Source: Streptomyces sp. AC555_RSS877 (GTDB lineage Bacteria; Actinomycetota; Actinomycetes; Streptomycetales; Streptomycetaceae). Taken from it: a stretch of 64,000 bases of DNA. The notes below the pieces were generated by a model that was not told the origin of the DNA, ran no database searches, and saw nothing but the letters and a program-made list of their open reading frames with translations. Positions within the stretch are counted from its first letter, which is position 1. The number at the start of each line of letters is the position of its first letter. The stretch covers positions 124,001 to 188,000 of the forward strand of contig NZ_JAGMUK010000028.1 of assembly GCF_019049245.1 (NCBI RefSeq), given 5' to 3'. Positions 17,414-30,374 of this stretch are shown in pieces. Made by a program: the position numbers and the translations under genes.

Positions 17414-17923
17414 TCAGTCGGCCGGCCGCTGCGTCAGATGTGCGAACGCGTCCAGGTTGCGGGTCGGCTCGCCCCGGGACACCCGCCACTCGTACTCCTT
17501 GCGGATGGCGCTCGCGAAGCCGAGCTCCAGGAGGGTGTTGAAGCTGCCGTCGGCCGCTTCCAGGACCTGGCCGAGGATGCGGTCGATCTCGTCGGCGGTG
17601 ACCGCGGGCAGGGGCAGTTTGCCGGTGACGTAGACGTCGCCGAGGGGGTCGACGGCGTAACTCACGCCGTACAGCTTGAGGTTGCGTTCGAGGAGCCAGC
17701 GGTGGACGCCGGACTCGTTCTCGTCGGGGTGGCGGATGACGAAGGCGTTCAGTGAGAGGGAGTGCCGGCCCACCAGCAGGGACACCGTCGTCGACAGCTT
17801 GCGGGTGCCGGGGAGCTTCACGACGAAGTTGCCGGGTGCGGGGCTCTCCCATTCGAGTTCGGCGTCCTTCAGCACGCCCTCGATGACCTGCGCTGCCTGC
17901 GCTGCCTTCTGTGCGTCAGCCAT
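17414..17923 (-). CDS. YbjN-domain protein next to mshA
   Basis: A 169-residue cytoplasmic protein with a YbjN domain, a type III secretion-chaperone-like fold: ELEWESPAPGNFVVKLPG, LLVGRHSLSLNAFVIRHP and YAVDPLGDVYVTGKLPL. Members bind other proteins; the partner here is unknown. The ATG at 17923 lies inside the end of mshA (8-nt overlap), so the pair is translationally coupled. The mshA-ybjN arrangement is conserved in Streptomyces. Confidence 0.88.
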   Translation of the reverse strand: MADAQKAAQAAQVIEGVLKDAELEWESPAPGNFVVKLPGTRKLSTTVSLLVGRHSLSLNAFVIRHPDENESGVHRWLLERNLKLYGVSYAVDPLGDVYVTGKLPLPAVTADEIDRILGQVLEAADGSFNTLLELGFASAIRKEYEWRVSRGEPTRNLDAFAHLTQRPAD

Positions 17924-19253
17924 GGTGGGAGCGTACGCGACGTCGATAGGCCACGGCCGCGGCCGTGTAGACGTCCGCCGTCGCGGCGGCCGCGGTGTCC
18001 CAGCCGAAGGACTGGGCGTGCCGGGCGGCGGCCGCGCCCATCCGGGGGGCCAGGTGCGGGTCGTCGGCGAAGTCGGCCAGCACGCGCGCGTAGTCGGCGG
18101 GGTTGTGACCTCGTACGAGGATCCCCGTCCGTCCGTCGTCCACGGCTACCGGCAGCCCGCCGACCGCGGCGGCGATCACCGGCGTGCCGGCCGCCTGGGC
18201 CTCTATGGCGACCAGGCCGAAGGACTCGCTGTAGGACGGCATCACGAGGACGGACGCGGCCCGGAACCAGTCGGCGAGCTGCTCCTGGCCGACGGGCGGG
18301 TGGAACCGTACGACGTCGGCGATGCCCAGGCGCGCGGCGAGCTTCTGCAGGCCCTCGGGCTTGGCGAGGCCGCTGCCGCTGAGGCCGCCGACGACGGGCA
18401 CGAGGAGGCGGGAGCGCAGGCCGGGGCGCTCGTCCAGCAGCACGGCCACCGCACGCAGGAGCACGTCCGGCGCCTTGAGGGGCTGGATGCGGCCCGCGAA
18501 GAGGGGGATCAGGGCGTCCTGCGGGAGGTCGAGGCGGGCGCGCGCGGCGGCGCGGCCGTCGCCGGGACGGAAGCGGTCGAGGTTCACGCCCGGGTGGACG
18601 ACGGCGACCTTGTCGCGCTCGGCCGCGTAGTGCCGTACGAGTTGCTCGGCCTCCTCGGCCGTGTTCGCGATCAGGCGGTCGGCGGCGGCGACGATCTGGG
18701 TCTCGCCGATCACGCGGGCGGCGGGTTCGGGGGTGTCGCCGTCGGCCAGGTTGGCGTTCTTGACCTTGGCCATGGTGTGCATGGCGTGCACCAGGGGGGC
18801 GCCCCAGCGCTGGGCGGCAAGCCAGCCGACGTGGCCGGAGAGCCAGTAGTGGGAGTGGACGAGGTCGTAGTAGCCGGGGCGGTGACCGGCCCAGGCCTGC
18901 ATCACACCGTGTGTGAAGGCACAGAGCTGGGCGGGGAGCTCCTCCTTGGCCAGGCCCTCGTAGGGGCCGGCGTCGATGTGCCGGACCAGGACGCCCGGCG
19001 CGAGCTCGACGGTCGGCGCCAGGGCGGCGGTCGTGGACCGCGTGAAGATCTCCACCTCGATGTTGATCGCGGCGAGGCGCTGTGCGAGCTCCACCATGTA
19101 CACGTTCATGCCGCCCGCGTCCCCGGTGCCCGGCTGGTGGAGCGGTGAGGTGTGCACGGAGAGCATGGCGACCCGGCGGGGCTTACGGTGCAGCCTGAGC
19201 CGGGGTGGTGCGGCCGACGAGAGCCGCCCGAGCCTGCTGACGTACTGGCTCAC
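17916..19253 (-). CDS. mshA: D-inositol-3-phosphate glycosyltransferase (mycothiol biosynthesis)
   Basis: GT4-family GT-B glycosyltransferase that joins UDP-GlcNAc to inositol-3-phosphate, the first step of mycothiol synthesis. The 445-residue form starts at a GTG (19253) behind GAGGAGGAACGCCCC. Motifs: GDAGGMNVYMVELAQRL (donor and acceptor loop), HSHYWLSGHVGWLA, LFAGRIQPLKAPDVLLRA and the EX7E motif ESFGLVAIEAQAAGTPV. It overlaps ybjN by 8 nt. The alternative start 87 bases upstream extends into a weak region. Confidence 0.94.
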   Translation of the reverse strand: MSQYVSRLGRLSSAAPPRLRLHRKPRRVAMLSVHTSPLHQPGTGDAGGMNVYMVELAQRLAAINIEVEIFTRSTTAALAPTVELAPGVLVRHIDAGPYEGLAKEELPAQLCAFTHGVMQAWAGHRPGYYDLVHSHYWLSGHVGWLAAQRWGAPLVHAMHTMAKVKNANLADGDTPEPAARVIGETQIVAAADRLIANTAEEAEQLVRHYAAERDKVAVVHPGVNLDRFRPGDGRAAARARLDLPQDALIPLFAGRIQPLKAPDVLLRAVAVLLDERPGLRSRLLVPVVGGLSGSGLAKPEGLQKLAARLGIADVVRFHPPVGQEQLADWFRAASVLVMPSYSESFGLVAIEAQAAGTPVIAAAVGGLPVAVDDGRTGILVRGHNPADYARVLADFADDPHLAPRMGAAAARHAQSFGWDTAAAATADVYTAAAVAYRRRVRSHHG

Positions 19254-19466
19254 GGGGCGTTCCTCCTCGCTGCGGGCATGGCTGACGGAGGGTGTGGGGC
19301 GCCCTCCAAGGTGGTGCAACGCCGGAGGGGGCCGCTCCATTTCCGCCGGGCCGGTATTTGCCGAATCATTACCGGGGATCGCTCAACCGTTCGAGGTCAA
19401 GCTGCGTGGCACCGTCCAGGGGTGCTGACCGTCCACCACTCCGAGTGCCCGCATACCCTCGTACGC

Positions 19467-20279
19467 ATGACTCCCCGCGCCGCCACCCGCCCCGTGGGCA
19501 CGGTGACACGCGGGACGACCAATCCGAACCGGCTGCGGCGCATGGACCGCTGGATCGCCGCGGCGTACGGCGCCGAGCTGCGCCGGGCGGCGGACCCCGT
19601 CGCCGTGGACCTCGGTTACGGCGCCGCTCCCTGGACGGCCGTGGAACTGCTGCACCGCCTCCGTACGGTCGCGCCACGCGCGCGCGTGGTGGGCGTCGAG
19701 ATCGAACCGGCGCGGGTCGCCGCGGCGAAGCCGTACGAACGCGACGGGCTGGTCTTCCGGCACGGCGGCTTCGAGATCCCGGTGCCCGGGCGGCTCCACC
19801 TCGTCCGTGCGGCCAACGTGCTGCGGCAGTACGACGAGGCCGAGGTGGCCGCCGTGTGGGAGCGGCTGCGTTCCCGCCTCGCCCCCGCGACCGGCGCCTC
19901 CCGCGGCGGGCTGCTCGTCGAGGGGACCTGCGACGAGATCGGGCGCCGGCACGTGTGGGTCGCGCTCGGCCATGAGGGGCCGCGGACGGTCACCTTCGCG
20001 ACCCGGCTGGGCTCGCTGGAGCGGCCCTCGGACCTCGCCGAGCGGCTACCGAAGGCGCTCATCCACCGCAATGTGCCGGGCGAGCCGGTGCACGCCTTCC
20101 TGCGCGACTTCGACCGCGCGTGGGCCGCGGCCGCGCCCTACGCGTCGTACGGCGCCCGCCAGCGGTGGATCCGGACGGTGCGGGACCTCGGCGCCGACTG
20201 GCCGGTGACGGACGGGCCGGCGCGGTGGCGGCAGGGGGAAGTGACGGTTGCGTGGGGGGCGTTGGCACCGCGGGCGTGA
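19467..20279 (+). CDS. Class I SAM-dependent methyltransferase-like protein
   Basis: A 270-residue protein with a Rossmann methyltransferase core. Motif I is VAVDLGYGAAPWTA (about 45-58), and VVGVEIEPARVAAAKP carries the acidic residue that binds SAM. LVRAANVLRQYDEAEVAAVWERL corresponds to motif IV/post-I. The substrate is unknown. The ATG at 19467 follows a -10-like TACCCT by 7 nt, suggesting a leaderless transcript; the longer upstream frame overlaps the divergent mshA promoter and is not used. Confidence 0.85.
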   Translation: MTPRAATRPVGTVTRGTTNPNRLRRMDRWIAAAYGAELRRAADPVAVDLGYGAAPWTAVELLHRLRTVAPRARVVGVEIEPARVAAAKPYERDGLVFRHGGFEIPVPGRLHLVRAANVLRQYDEAEVAAVWERLRSRLAPATGASRGGLLVEGTCDEIGRRHVWVALGHEGPRTVTFATRLGSLERPSDLAERLPKALIHRNVPGEPVHAFLRDFDRAWAAAAPYASYGARQRWIRTVRDLGADWPVTDGPARWRQGEVTVAWGALAPRA

Positions 20280-20512
20280 GCCCCCTGGCCCCTCGTCGCC
20301 TGCCCGTCGCACTTCCGTCGCCGGGAACGATCTCGGTGAGTCGTTCGTCACATCGGCGGGGAGATCGTCATGCCGGGGGTGGAGGGGCGGAAAGGGGGGA
20401 AGCACTGACTCTGTCGTCGTCTGCGGCGACCTCTGTCGTTTCGCGCGGGTACGTGGCACGATCCCCCAGGCGTCCGTAAGTTACTGACGGTTAATCAGTT
20501 GGGGGCAGGGGT

Positions 20513-21586
20513 ATGGGGACGGGCAAGCGTGGCCTGATCGCGTCGGGGGTGGCTGTGGTCTGCGCGGTCACCGTGCTGGCGGCACCGGGCACGGCGTTCG
20601 CGAGCCCGACACCGACACCGGGGGCGAGCGCGTCCTCGACTCCCATGCCCACCAAGGACCTTGAGGCCGTACGCGAGAAACTCGACAAGCTCTACCGCGA
20701 GGCGGCCGCCGCCACGGACGCGTACAACGCGGCCGAGGAGAAGGCGCAGAGGCAGTCCGCCGAGCTCGTGGAGCTGGCCAAGAAGATCGTCGAGGGCAGG
20801 GAAGAACTGCGCGAGTTGAAGGAGCGGGCCGGCGCCGCCGCCCGGGCCCAGTACCGCAGCGGAGGGCTGCCGGACGAGGCCCACCTGATGCTCAGCGACG
20901 ACCCGCAGGACTTCCTCGACGGCGCGGGCCGGGTGCTCCGGGGCCAGCACGCCACCAAGGGCCTGATCGCTGCGATGACCCGCGCCCAGCAGGACTTGGA
21001 GCAGTACTCCGAGGACGCCTCGGCCCAGTGGAAGAAGCTGGAGGCGGGCCGCAAGGCCAAGGCCTCGGCCAAGAAGAAGATCGAGGAGCGGATCTCGGCG
21101 GCCGAGGACCTCGAGTCCCAGCTGGAGGAGAGCGAGAAGAAGCGCCTCGCCGAGCTGGAGAAGCAGGCCGCGCTCAAGGCACAGACCGCCTGGCTCGACT
21201 CCGGCGTCCTCGACGAGATCAGCGGCAAGGCGACCGAACAGGGCAAGAAGGCGGTGGAGTACGCGACCGCGCAGATCGGCAAACCTTACGAATGGGGCGC
21301 CGAGGGCCCGAAGACGTACGACTGCTCCGGCCTGACCTCGCAGGCCTGGGCCAGCGCCGGCAGCCCCATCCCGCGCACCTCGCAGCAGCAGTGGCAGCAG
21401 CTCACCCGGGTCGACGTCGAGGACATGCGCCCCGGCGACCTGGTCATCTACTTCGACGACGCCAGCCATGTCGCCCTGTACGTGGGCGACGGCGCCATCG
21501 TCCACGCCCCACGACCGGGCCGCACGGTGACGCTCGCGGGGGCGGGGTCGATGCCGATACTCGGGGTGGTGCGGCCGGGGGCCTGA
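20513..21586 (+). CDS. Secreted NlpC/P60 peptidoglycan hydrolase
   Basis: A 357-residue cell-wall endopeptidase, likely cutting D-Glu-DAP-type bonds in peptidoglycan stems. A signal peptide (1-30, ending AFA-SP) is followed by two long coiled-coil segments (about 48-112 and 155-225), a flexible region and the NlpC/P60 domain (about 242-357). The catalytic triad is visible: Cys271 in YDCSGL, His319 in ASHVALY and His331 in IVHAP. The coiled coils resemble those of RipA-type hydrolases and may be autoinhibitory. ATG 20513 follows GGGGGCAGGGGT. Confidence 0.93.
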   Translation: MGTGKRGLIASGVAVVCAVTVLAAPGTAFASPTPTPGASASSTPMPTKDLEAVREKLDKLYREAAAATDAYNAAEEKAQRQSAELVELAKKIVEGREELRELKERAGAAARAQYRSGGLPDEAHLMLSDDPQDFLDGAGRVLRGQHATKGLIAAMTRAQQDLEQYSEDASAQWKKLEAGRKAKASAKKKIEERISAAEDLESQLEESEKKRLAELEKQAALKAQTAWLDSGVLDEISGKATEQGKKAVEYATAQIGKPYEWGAEGPKTYDCSGLTSQAWASAGSPIPRTSQQQWQQLTRVDVEDMRPGDLVIYFDDASHVALYVGDGAIVHAPRPGRTVTLAGAGSMPILGVVRPGA

Positions 21587-21924
21587 GGTGGGCGGGGCGC
21601 GGGGCGGCGTTCGAGGGTGCGGGACGAACGGCGGTGTCTGCGAGCCGTGAGAGCCACAGCCCGGTGGTCCATGACCCGCACCACGTGACCTGGCCCACCC
21701 TCAACAGTCCGCCAAACCCCCCGCGGACGTGACGTTCGTCATCCCCGGTCCGGTACCGGCCTGTCCAACTGCGGTAGGGATCGCGGCATATGACAGCGGC
21801 GAGCGGCCACGCGGCGTGTCTCACGCCATTCCGTTGCGGTGCCGACTACCGCTATGGTCCCCGTCGGTAGGTCGAGGCCCCTCGCCCTGCCGTGCCCTCG
21901 GGGGGAGGGAAGGAACCCAAGACG
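21587..21924. other. 338-bp intergenic region upstream of the PP2C gene
   Basis: No gene is recognisable. Short palindromes such as TGACGTTCGTCA (21730-21741) occur, but no confident promoter or terminator. Confidence 0.6.
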
Positions 21925-23313
21925 ATGCCCGTACCCGTACCGCGGCAGAGAGCGATCCCGGCCGTGGAGAGTGGTCAGGCGCAGGCCGCGTCCCCAGGCG
22001 GCGGCCCCTCCAAGGCAGAGGCGCCGCGCAAGGCGGACCCGACCGGGAACACGACGGCCGGGGCCACCGGCCGTACCGCTGCCACCCACACGAACGGCAT
22101 GACCGGCGCAGCCGCCGCGGGCGACGCGCACGGCACCTCCGGCACGCCTCTCACCCTCCTGGTGATCGAGGACGACCCCGGCGGTTCCACCGTCGTGCCC
22201 GAGCTGCTGGACTCCGCCGGCAAGCCCATCCGCGTCCGCACGGCCCGCAACCTCACCGAGGCCGCGCGGCTGCTCACCGACGACGTCCACTGCATCCTGC
22301 TCGACCTCGCGCTGCCCGCGACCGGACGCCCCGGCGACGACGACGAGCTCGCCGTGCTCAGGCACGTGCTGGAGATAGCGCCCCGGCACGCCGTCATCGC
22401 GCTCACCACGTCCGGCGACGCCGAGCGCGGCACCGAGGCGGTGCGCGTCGGCGCCCAGGACTATCTCTTCCGCGACGAGCTGGACAGCCGGCTGCTGAGC
22501 CGGGCCATCCGGTACGCGGTGGAGCGCAAGCGTTCCGACACGGCCGAGCGACGGCTCGCCGAGGGCCGGATGCGCGCGCAGGAGAACCGCCGTCTGGAAC
22601 GCGGGCTGCTGCCCACCCCCCTGCTGGAGGGCTCCTCGCTCCGCTTCGCCGCCCGCTACCGCCCCGGCCGCTCCCGCGCCCTGCTCGGCGGCGACTTCTA
22701 CGACACCGTCCGCACCCCGGACGGCACCGTCCACGCCATGATCGGCGACGTCTGCGGCCACGGCCCGGACGAGGCGGCGCTCGGCGTGGAGCTGCGCATC
22801 GCCTGGCGCGCGCTGACGCTGGCGGGCCTGTGCGGCGACCAGCTGCTCGGCACGCTCCAGCAGGTCCTGGAGCACGAGCGCTCCGACGAGGAGATCTTCG
22901 CGACGCTGTGCACGGTCGACATCGCGCCCGACGGCCGCCGCGCGGGCCTCTGCCTCGCCGGCCACCCGTCCCCGCTGGTCGCCCGCCCGGGCCGGCCGGC
23001 CCAGCTGCTGCCGTACGACAACAACGGCCCCGCGCTCGGTCTGCTGCCGGGCGCCCGCTGGCCGCGGATGCAGGTGGAACTGGGCGCCGAATGGAGCCTG
23101 ATGCTCTACACCGACGGTCTGATCGAGGGCCGCGTCGGCGACAGCGGCGAAAGGCTCGGCCAGGACGGCATGGTGAACATGGTCCGGCGCCAGCTCTCCG
23201 AGGGACTGCGCGGCGAGCAGCTGCTGCGGGCGGCGGTGAACGAGGTCCGCGACCTCAACGGGGGCGAGCTGACGGACGACGTGGCGGTCGTGCTGCTGGA
23301 CCGGGTGCCGTAG
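21925..23313 (+). CDS. Response regulator-PP2C (SpoIIE/RsbU-type) phosphatase fusion
   Basis: A 462-residue protein that would dephosphorylate an anti-sigma antagonist in a partner-switching pathway. Residues 1-74 are low complexity. A receiver domain (about 75-195) has the acidic Glu82-Asp84 cluster and phospho-acceptor Asp127, but the usual Lys is replaced by Arg183 (YLFRDELD). The PP2C domain follows (about 235-462), with metal ligands in GGDFYD (Asp257), GDVCGHG (Asp275) and ELTDDVAVVLL. ATG 21925 follows GGGGGAGGGAAGGA. No kinase is adjacent, so the input is unknown. Confidence 0.92.
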   Translation: MPVPVPRQRAIPAVESGQAQAASPGGGPSKAEAPRKADPTGNTTAGATGRTAATHTNGMTGAAAAGDAHGTSGTPLTLLVIEDDPGGSTVVPELLDSAGKPIRVRTARNLTEAARLLTDDVHCILLDLALPATGRPGDDDELAVLRHVLEIAPRHAVIALTTSGDAERGTEAVRVGAQDYLFRDELDSRLLSRAIRYAVERKRSDTAERRLAEGRMRAQENRRLERGLLPTPLLEGSSLRFAARYRPGRSRALLGGDFYDTVRTPDGTVHAMIGDVCGHGPDEAALGVELRIAWRALTLAGLCGDQLLGTLQQVLEHERSDEEIFATLCTVDIAPDGRRAGLCLAGHPSPLVARPGRPAQLLPYDNNGPALGLLPGARWPRMQVELGAEWSLMLYTDGLIEGRVGDSGERLGQDGMVNMVRRQLSEGLRGEQLLRAAVNEVRDLNGGELTDDVAVVLLDRVP

Positions 23314-23358
23314 GGCCGTAGGCCGGACGCCCGGGGGCCGGACGCCTTACGAGATGGG

Positions 23359-23712
23359 TCAGCGTCCGCCGTTGTACGGGCCGTAGGGGCCGTCGCTGCT
23401 GGAGCCGCCCCGGCGGCTGCGGCCGCCGCCCGGCATACCGCGCAGGGCGGGCCGTACGTCGACCATGTACACGATCGTCGCGATGAGGCCGATGATCGGC
23501 AGGAACGACAGGATGTTGAAGATCAGGTTCACCACGAAGGCCAGGGCGAGAACGATCAGCCAGAACGGCTTGGTCTTCTTGTCGGCCGCGCGATAGGCGT
23601 CCTCGCGGCGCGTGGCGGCGTCGATCAGCGCGAAGCCGCTGAACACGATCAACGCCATGCTCAGCAGCCACATGAAGCCTGCGAACCCCTGCATCAGCAC
23701 TACGTCCACCAC
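23359..23712 (-). CDS. DUF2516 small membrane protein
   Basis: A 117-residue protein with two hydrophobic helices (about 10-30 and 50-85: FWLIVLALAFVVNLIFNILSFLPIIGLIATIVYMVDVRPA) and a Gly/Ser/Arg-rich cytoplasmic tail. It matches the DUF2516 pattern. The HTH-HbhA-DUF2516 gene order seen here is the same as Rv0474-Rv0475-Rv0476 in Mycobacterium tuberculosis. The start is one of two adjacent GTG codons. A terminator separates it from the HbhA-like gene, so it has its own promoter. Confidence 0.85.
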   Translation of the reverse strand: MVDVVLMQGFAGFMWLLSMALIVFSGFALIDAATRREDAYRAADKKTKPFWLIVLALAFVVNLIFNILSFLPIIGLIATIVYMVDVRPALRGMPGGGRSRRGGSSSDGPYGPYNGGR

Positions 23713-23778
23713 CAGACTCGGCTCGTCCTCACGCGGTCACCGTACCGTTCCCGCAAGCGCCCTACCCGCACAACGGGC

Positions 23779-23799
23779 CGGGCACTCCGAGAGTGCCCG
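23779..23799 (-). terminator. Terminator hairpin after the HbhA-like gene
   Basis: CGGGCACTC (23779-23787) pairs perfectly with GAGTGCCCG (23791-23799) across a 3-nt loop, between the HbhA-like stop and the DUF2516 gene. Confidence 0.75.
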
Positions 23800-23822
23800 A
23801 CCCGTGATCCCCGCCGCGACGA

Positions 23823-24470
23823 CTACTTCGCGGGCGGCGTGGTCTTCTTGGCGGTGGTCTTGCGGGTGGCCGGGGCCTTCTTGGCCGCGGTCTTCTTCGC
23901 CGGGGCGGTCTCGGCGGGCGTCGGCACGGCCTTGACCTCGACCGGCTCCGGCGCCGGCTCGGCCTGGGGCTCGACGGCGATCGCCAGTTCCTCGATCTCC
24001 TCGGCGGCCTCGCCGCGCCAGGTCTTCACGGTCTGCTCGCCGTGCTCGGCGACCTTCTCGTAGGTCTCGCGGGCCTTGACGGCGTACTCGGCGGCCACGC
24101 CGACGCTGCGGAGGGCGAAGTCCTGGGCGGTCTCGCCCAGCTTCTTCAGGTCCGCGTCGAGGGTGGTGCCGATCTTCTTCAGGTCACCGTCGAGGGTGCC
24201 GATGAACTCGCCCACCTTGGTCTGGATGCTCTCCTGAGCCTCCTTGGCCTTGGCACTCGCCTCCTTGGCGCGCGCCTGGGCCTTCTCCTGCACGGTCTTC
24301 GGGTCGGTGTTGCGCACGGCGTCGATCCGCGCGGGCGCCTCGGCGCGCAGCTGCTCCACCAGGCCGGGCACCTTCTTCGCCTGCTGCAGGGCCAGGTCGG
24401 CGGTGCCGGCGGCGAAGTAGAGCGGAGTCGGGTCGCTGAAGGTCTTGCGCAGGTCGTCGGTGATGGCCAT
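23823..24470 (-). CDS. HbhA/MLDS-like protein with Lys/Ala/Pro-rich tail
   Basis: A 215-residue alpha-helical protein like mycobacterial heparin-binding haemagglutinin. The N-terminus MAITDDLRKTFSDPTPLYFAAG is diagnostic, a long coiled coil covers about 30-150, and the C-terminus (about 185-215) is a histone-like tail of KKTAAKKAPATRK type. In Rhodococcus a relative (MLDS) coats lipid droplets and binds DNA; in mycobacteria it binds heparan sulfate and affects localisation. In Streptomyces a role at lipid bodies or the nucleoid is likely, but that is inference. It follows the XRE regulator gene by 77 bp. Confidence 0.88.
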   Translation of the reverse strand: MAITDDLRKTFSDPTPLYFAAGTADLALQQAKKVPGLVEQLRAEAPARIDAVRNTDPKTVQEKAQARAKEASAKAKEAQESIQTKVGEFIGTLDGDLKKIGTTLDADLKKLGETAQDFALRSVGVAAEYAVKARETYEKVAEHGEQTVKTWRGEAAEEIEELAIAVEPQAEPAPEPVEVKAVPTPAETAPAKKTAAKKAPATRKTTAKKTTPPAK

Positions 24471-24547
24471 GGTGATGGTCCTCCCGGATTCGCTTTCGGC
24501 TGAGGGTTTTGTGGTCCGCAGTCAGGCGGTCGGTGCCCTGGTCCGGC

Positions 24548-25102
24548 TCAACTGGCCGTCTGCTGCGGGCCGGCGTCATTGCCGCCGGTCGTGCGGGTGG
24601 TGCGGGCACGGCGTGCGGCGGGCTTGCGTCCGCCTTCCGCGCGGGTTTCCCGTACGGCGCTCTCGCCGTCCTGGGCGTCCATGGCACCGTCGGTCCGTGC
24701 ACCGGTGACGGCCGCGTCGGGCGTCTCCGTCTCGTCACCCGCCGTGTCGATCCCGAACCCGTTCTCCTTGCGGAAGGACTCGTAGATCTGGAGCAGCACC
24801 TGCTTCTGCCGCTCGTTCAGCGTGGGATCGGCGAGGATGACGGCACGCGTCTCCACCTCGTCGAGCTCCCGCTCGGCGTCGAGGATCCCGGCCCGCACGT
24901 ACAGCGTCTCGGCGGAGATCCGCAGGGCCTTGGCGACCTGCTGCAGCACCTCCGCGCTCGGCTTGCGCAGCCCGCGCTCGATCTGGCTCAGATACGGATT
25001 GGACACCCCGGCGGCGTCGGCTAGCTGCCTGAGGGACAGCTGCGCGTTGCGCCGCTGCTCGCGCAGGTACTCACCGAGATTGCCGACGTTGAGCGTTGCC
25101 AT
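24548..25102 (-). CDS. XRE-family HTH regulator upstream of the HbhA-like gene
   Basis: A 184-residue DNA-binding protein. Residues about 9-66 are a Cro/C1-type helix-turn-helix (LREQRRNAQLSLRQLADAAG, then NPYLSQIERGLRKPSAEVL). The middle is helical (NERQKQVLLQIYESFRKENG), and the tail is a disordered Arg/Thr/Gly-rich stretch. The ATG at 25102 fits the Rv0474/MLDSR family, whose members regulate the adjacent hbhA/mlds gene. A perfect TTGCAAGC inverted repeat lies 31 bp upstream of the start, a good candidate autoregulatory operator. Confidence 0.88.
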   Translation of the reverse strand: MATLNVGNLGEYLREQRRNAQLSLRQLADAAGVSNPYLSQIERGLRKPSAEVLQQVAKALRISAETLYVRAGILDAERELDEVETRAVILADPTLNERQKQVLLQIYESFRKENGFGIDTAGDETETPDAAVTGARTDGAMDAQDGESAVRETRAEGGRKPAARRARTTRTTGGNDAGPQQTAS

Positions 25103-25132
25103 GCCTCCACCTTGCCCCACTCTCGCTAACTA

Positions 25133-25152
25133 TTGCAAGCACCCGCTTGCAA
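25133..25152. promoter_or_regulatory. Inverted repeat TTGCAAGC-N4-GCTTGCAA, likely XRE operator
   Basis: The 8-nt arms (25133-25140 and 25145-25152) are perfectly complementary around ACCC. The site lies between the XRE gene and the end of rox, upstream of the XRE start. Confidence 0.6.
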
Positions 25153-25194
25153 AAGTGTGCCGCGCCACTGCCGCCGCCTTCCCCAGCCACGTGC

Positions 25195-27301
<2,107 letters not shown>

Positions 27302-27310
27302 CGTGGCCGC

Positions 27311-27727
27311 ATGGACGTCAAACTCTCACAATGCTTCATCGCCGTCGACGACCACGACCAGGCGCTCGCGTTCTACCGGGACGTGCTCGGACTCGAGGTG
27401 CGCAATGACGTCGCGTTCGAGGGGATGCGCTGGGTGACCCTCGGCTCGCCGTCCCAGCCGGACGTGGAGATCGTCCTCGAGCCGCCGCTCGCGGACCCGA
27501 ACGCCTCGCCGGCCGACAAGCAGGCCATGGCCGAGCTGCTGGCCAAGGGGGTGCTGCGCGGCGTCATCTTCTCGACCGACGACGTCGACGCTACATTCGA
27601 GCGCATCCAGGCCTCGGGCGCCGAGGTGCTGCAGGAGCCGTTCGACCAGCCGTACGGGGTTCGCGACTGCGCCTTCCGCGATCCTGCGGGCAACATGCTG
27701 CGCTTCAACCAGCGCCCCGCCACGTGA
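27311..27727 (+). CDS. VOC (glyoxalase/bleomycin-resistance) family protein
   Basis: A 138-residue vicinal-oxygen-chelate protein with two beta-alpha-beta-beta-beta repeats: CFIAVDDHDQALAFYRDVLG at the N-terminus and VIFSTDDVDATFERIQASG in the second half, ending with CAFRDPAGNMLRF. Such proteins either catalyse metal-dependent reactions or bind and sequester drugs; the ligand is unknown. It lies 9 bp after the AraC gene and 82 bp before the UvrA-like gene, a combination often seen in Streptomyces and consistent with a stress or drug-response operon. Confidence 0.9.
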   Translation: MDVKLSQCFIAVDDHDQALAFYRDVLGLEVRNDVAFEGMRWVTLGSPSQPDVEIVLEPPLADPNASPADKQAMAELLAKGVLRGVIFSTDDVDATFERIQASGAEVLQEPFDQPYGVRDCAFRDPAGNMLRFNQRPAT

Positions 27728-27809
27728 GCCCGGCCCCGGCCGGCCACCGCACCGGCGATCGCACCCGCCACAGACCGCGAAGGCGCCCCGCCCAACAGAT
27801 GGAGGACCG

Positions 27810-30215
<2,406 letters not shown>

Positions 30216-30306
30216 CCGGCTCCCGCGCGGGCAGCGCGCGAGCCGCGGCGGCCAGGCCGACCGCGCAGGCGCACCCCGCGATGCCCGGACGCGGCTGGGA
30301 CGGGGC

Positions 30307-30338
30307 GCCAAGTACCCACTTTTTTGTGGGTACTTGGC
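30307..30338. terminator. Perfect 13-bp hairpin with T6 loop between convergent genes
   Basis: GCCAAGTACCCAC (30307-30319) pairs with GTGGGTACTTGGC (30326-30338) around TTTTTT. It lies between the uvrA-like stop and the end of the HxlR gene. It could terminate both, or be an HxlR-type operator (such sites are GTAC-containing inverted repeats). Confidence 0.6.
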
Positions 30339-30374
30339 AGCTCCGGCCGCACGGCCGAGGCTGGTGGTGGCCGG

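Noticed and set aside
20290..20512. Possible ydaO riboswitch or SigE promoter upstream of the NlpC/P60 gene
   Set aside because: I see no conserved ydaO core; GGAAC at 20323 has no -10 at the right distance.
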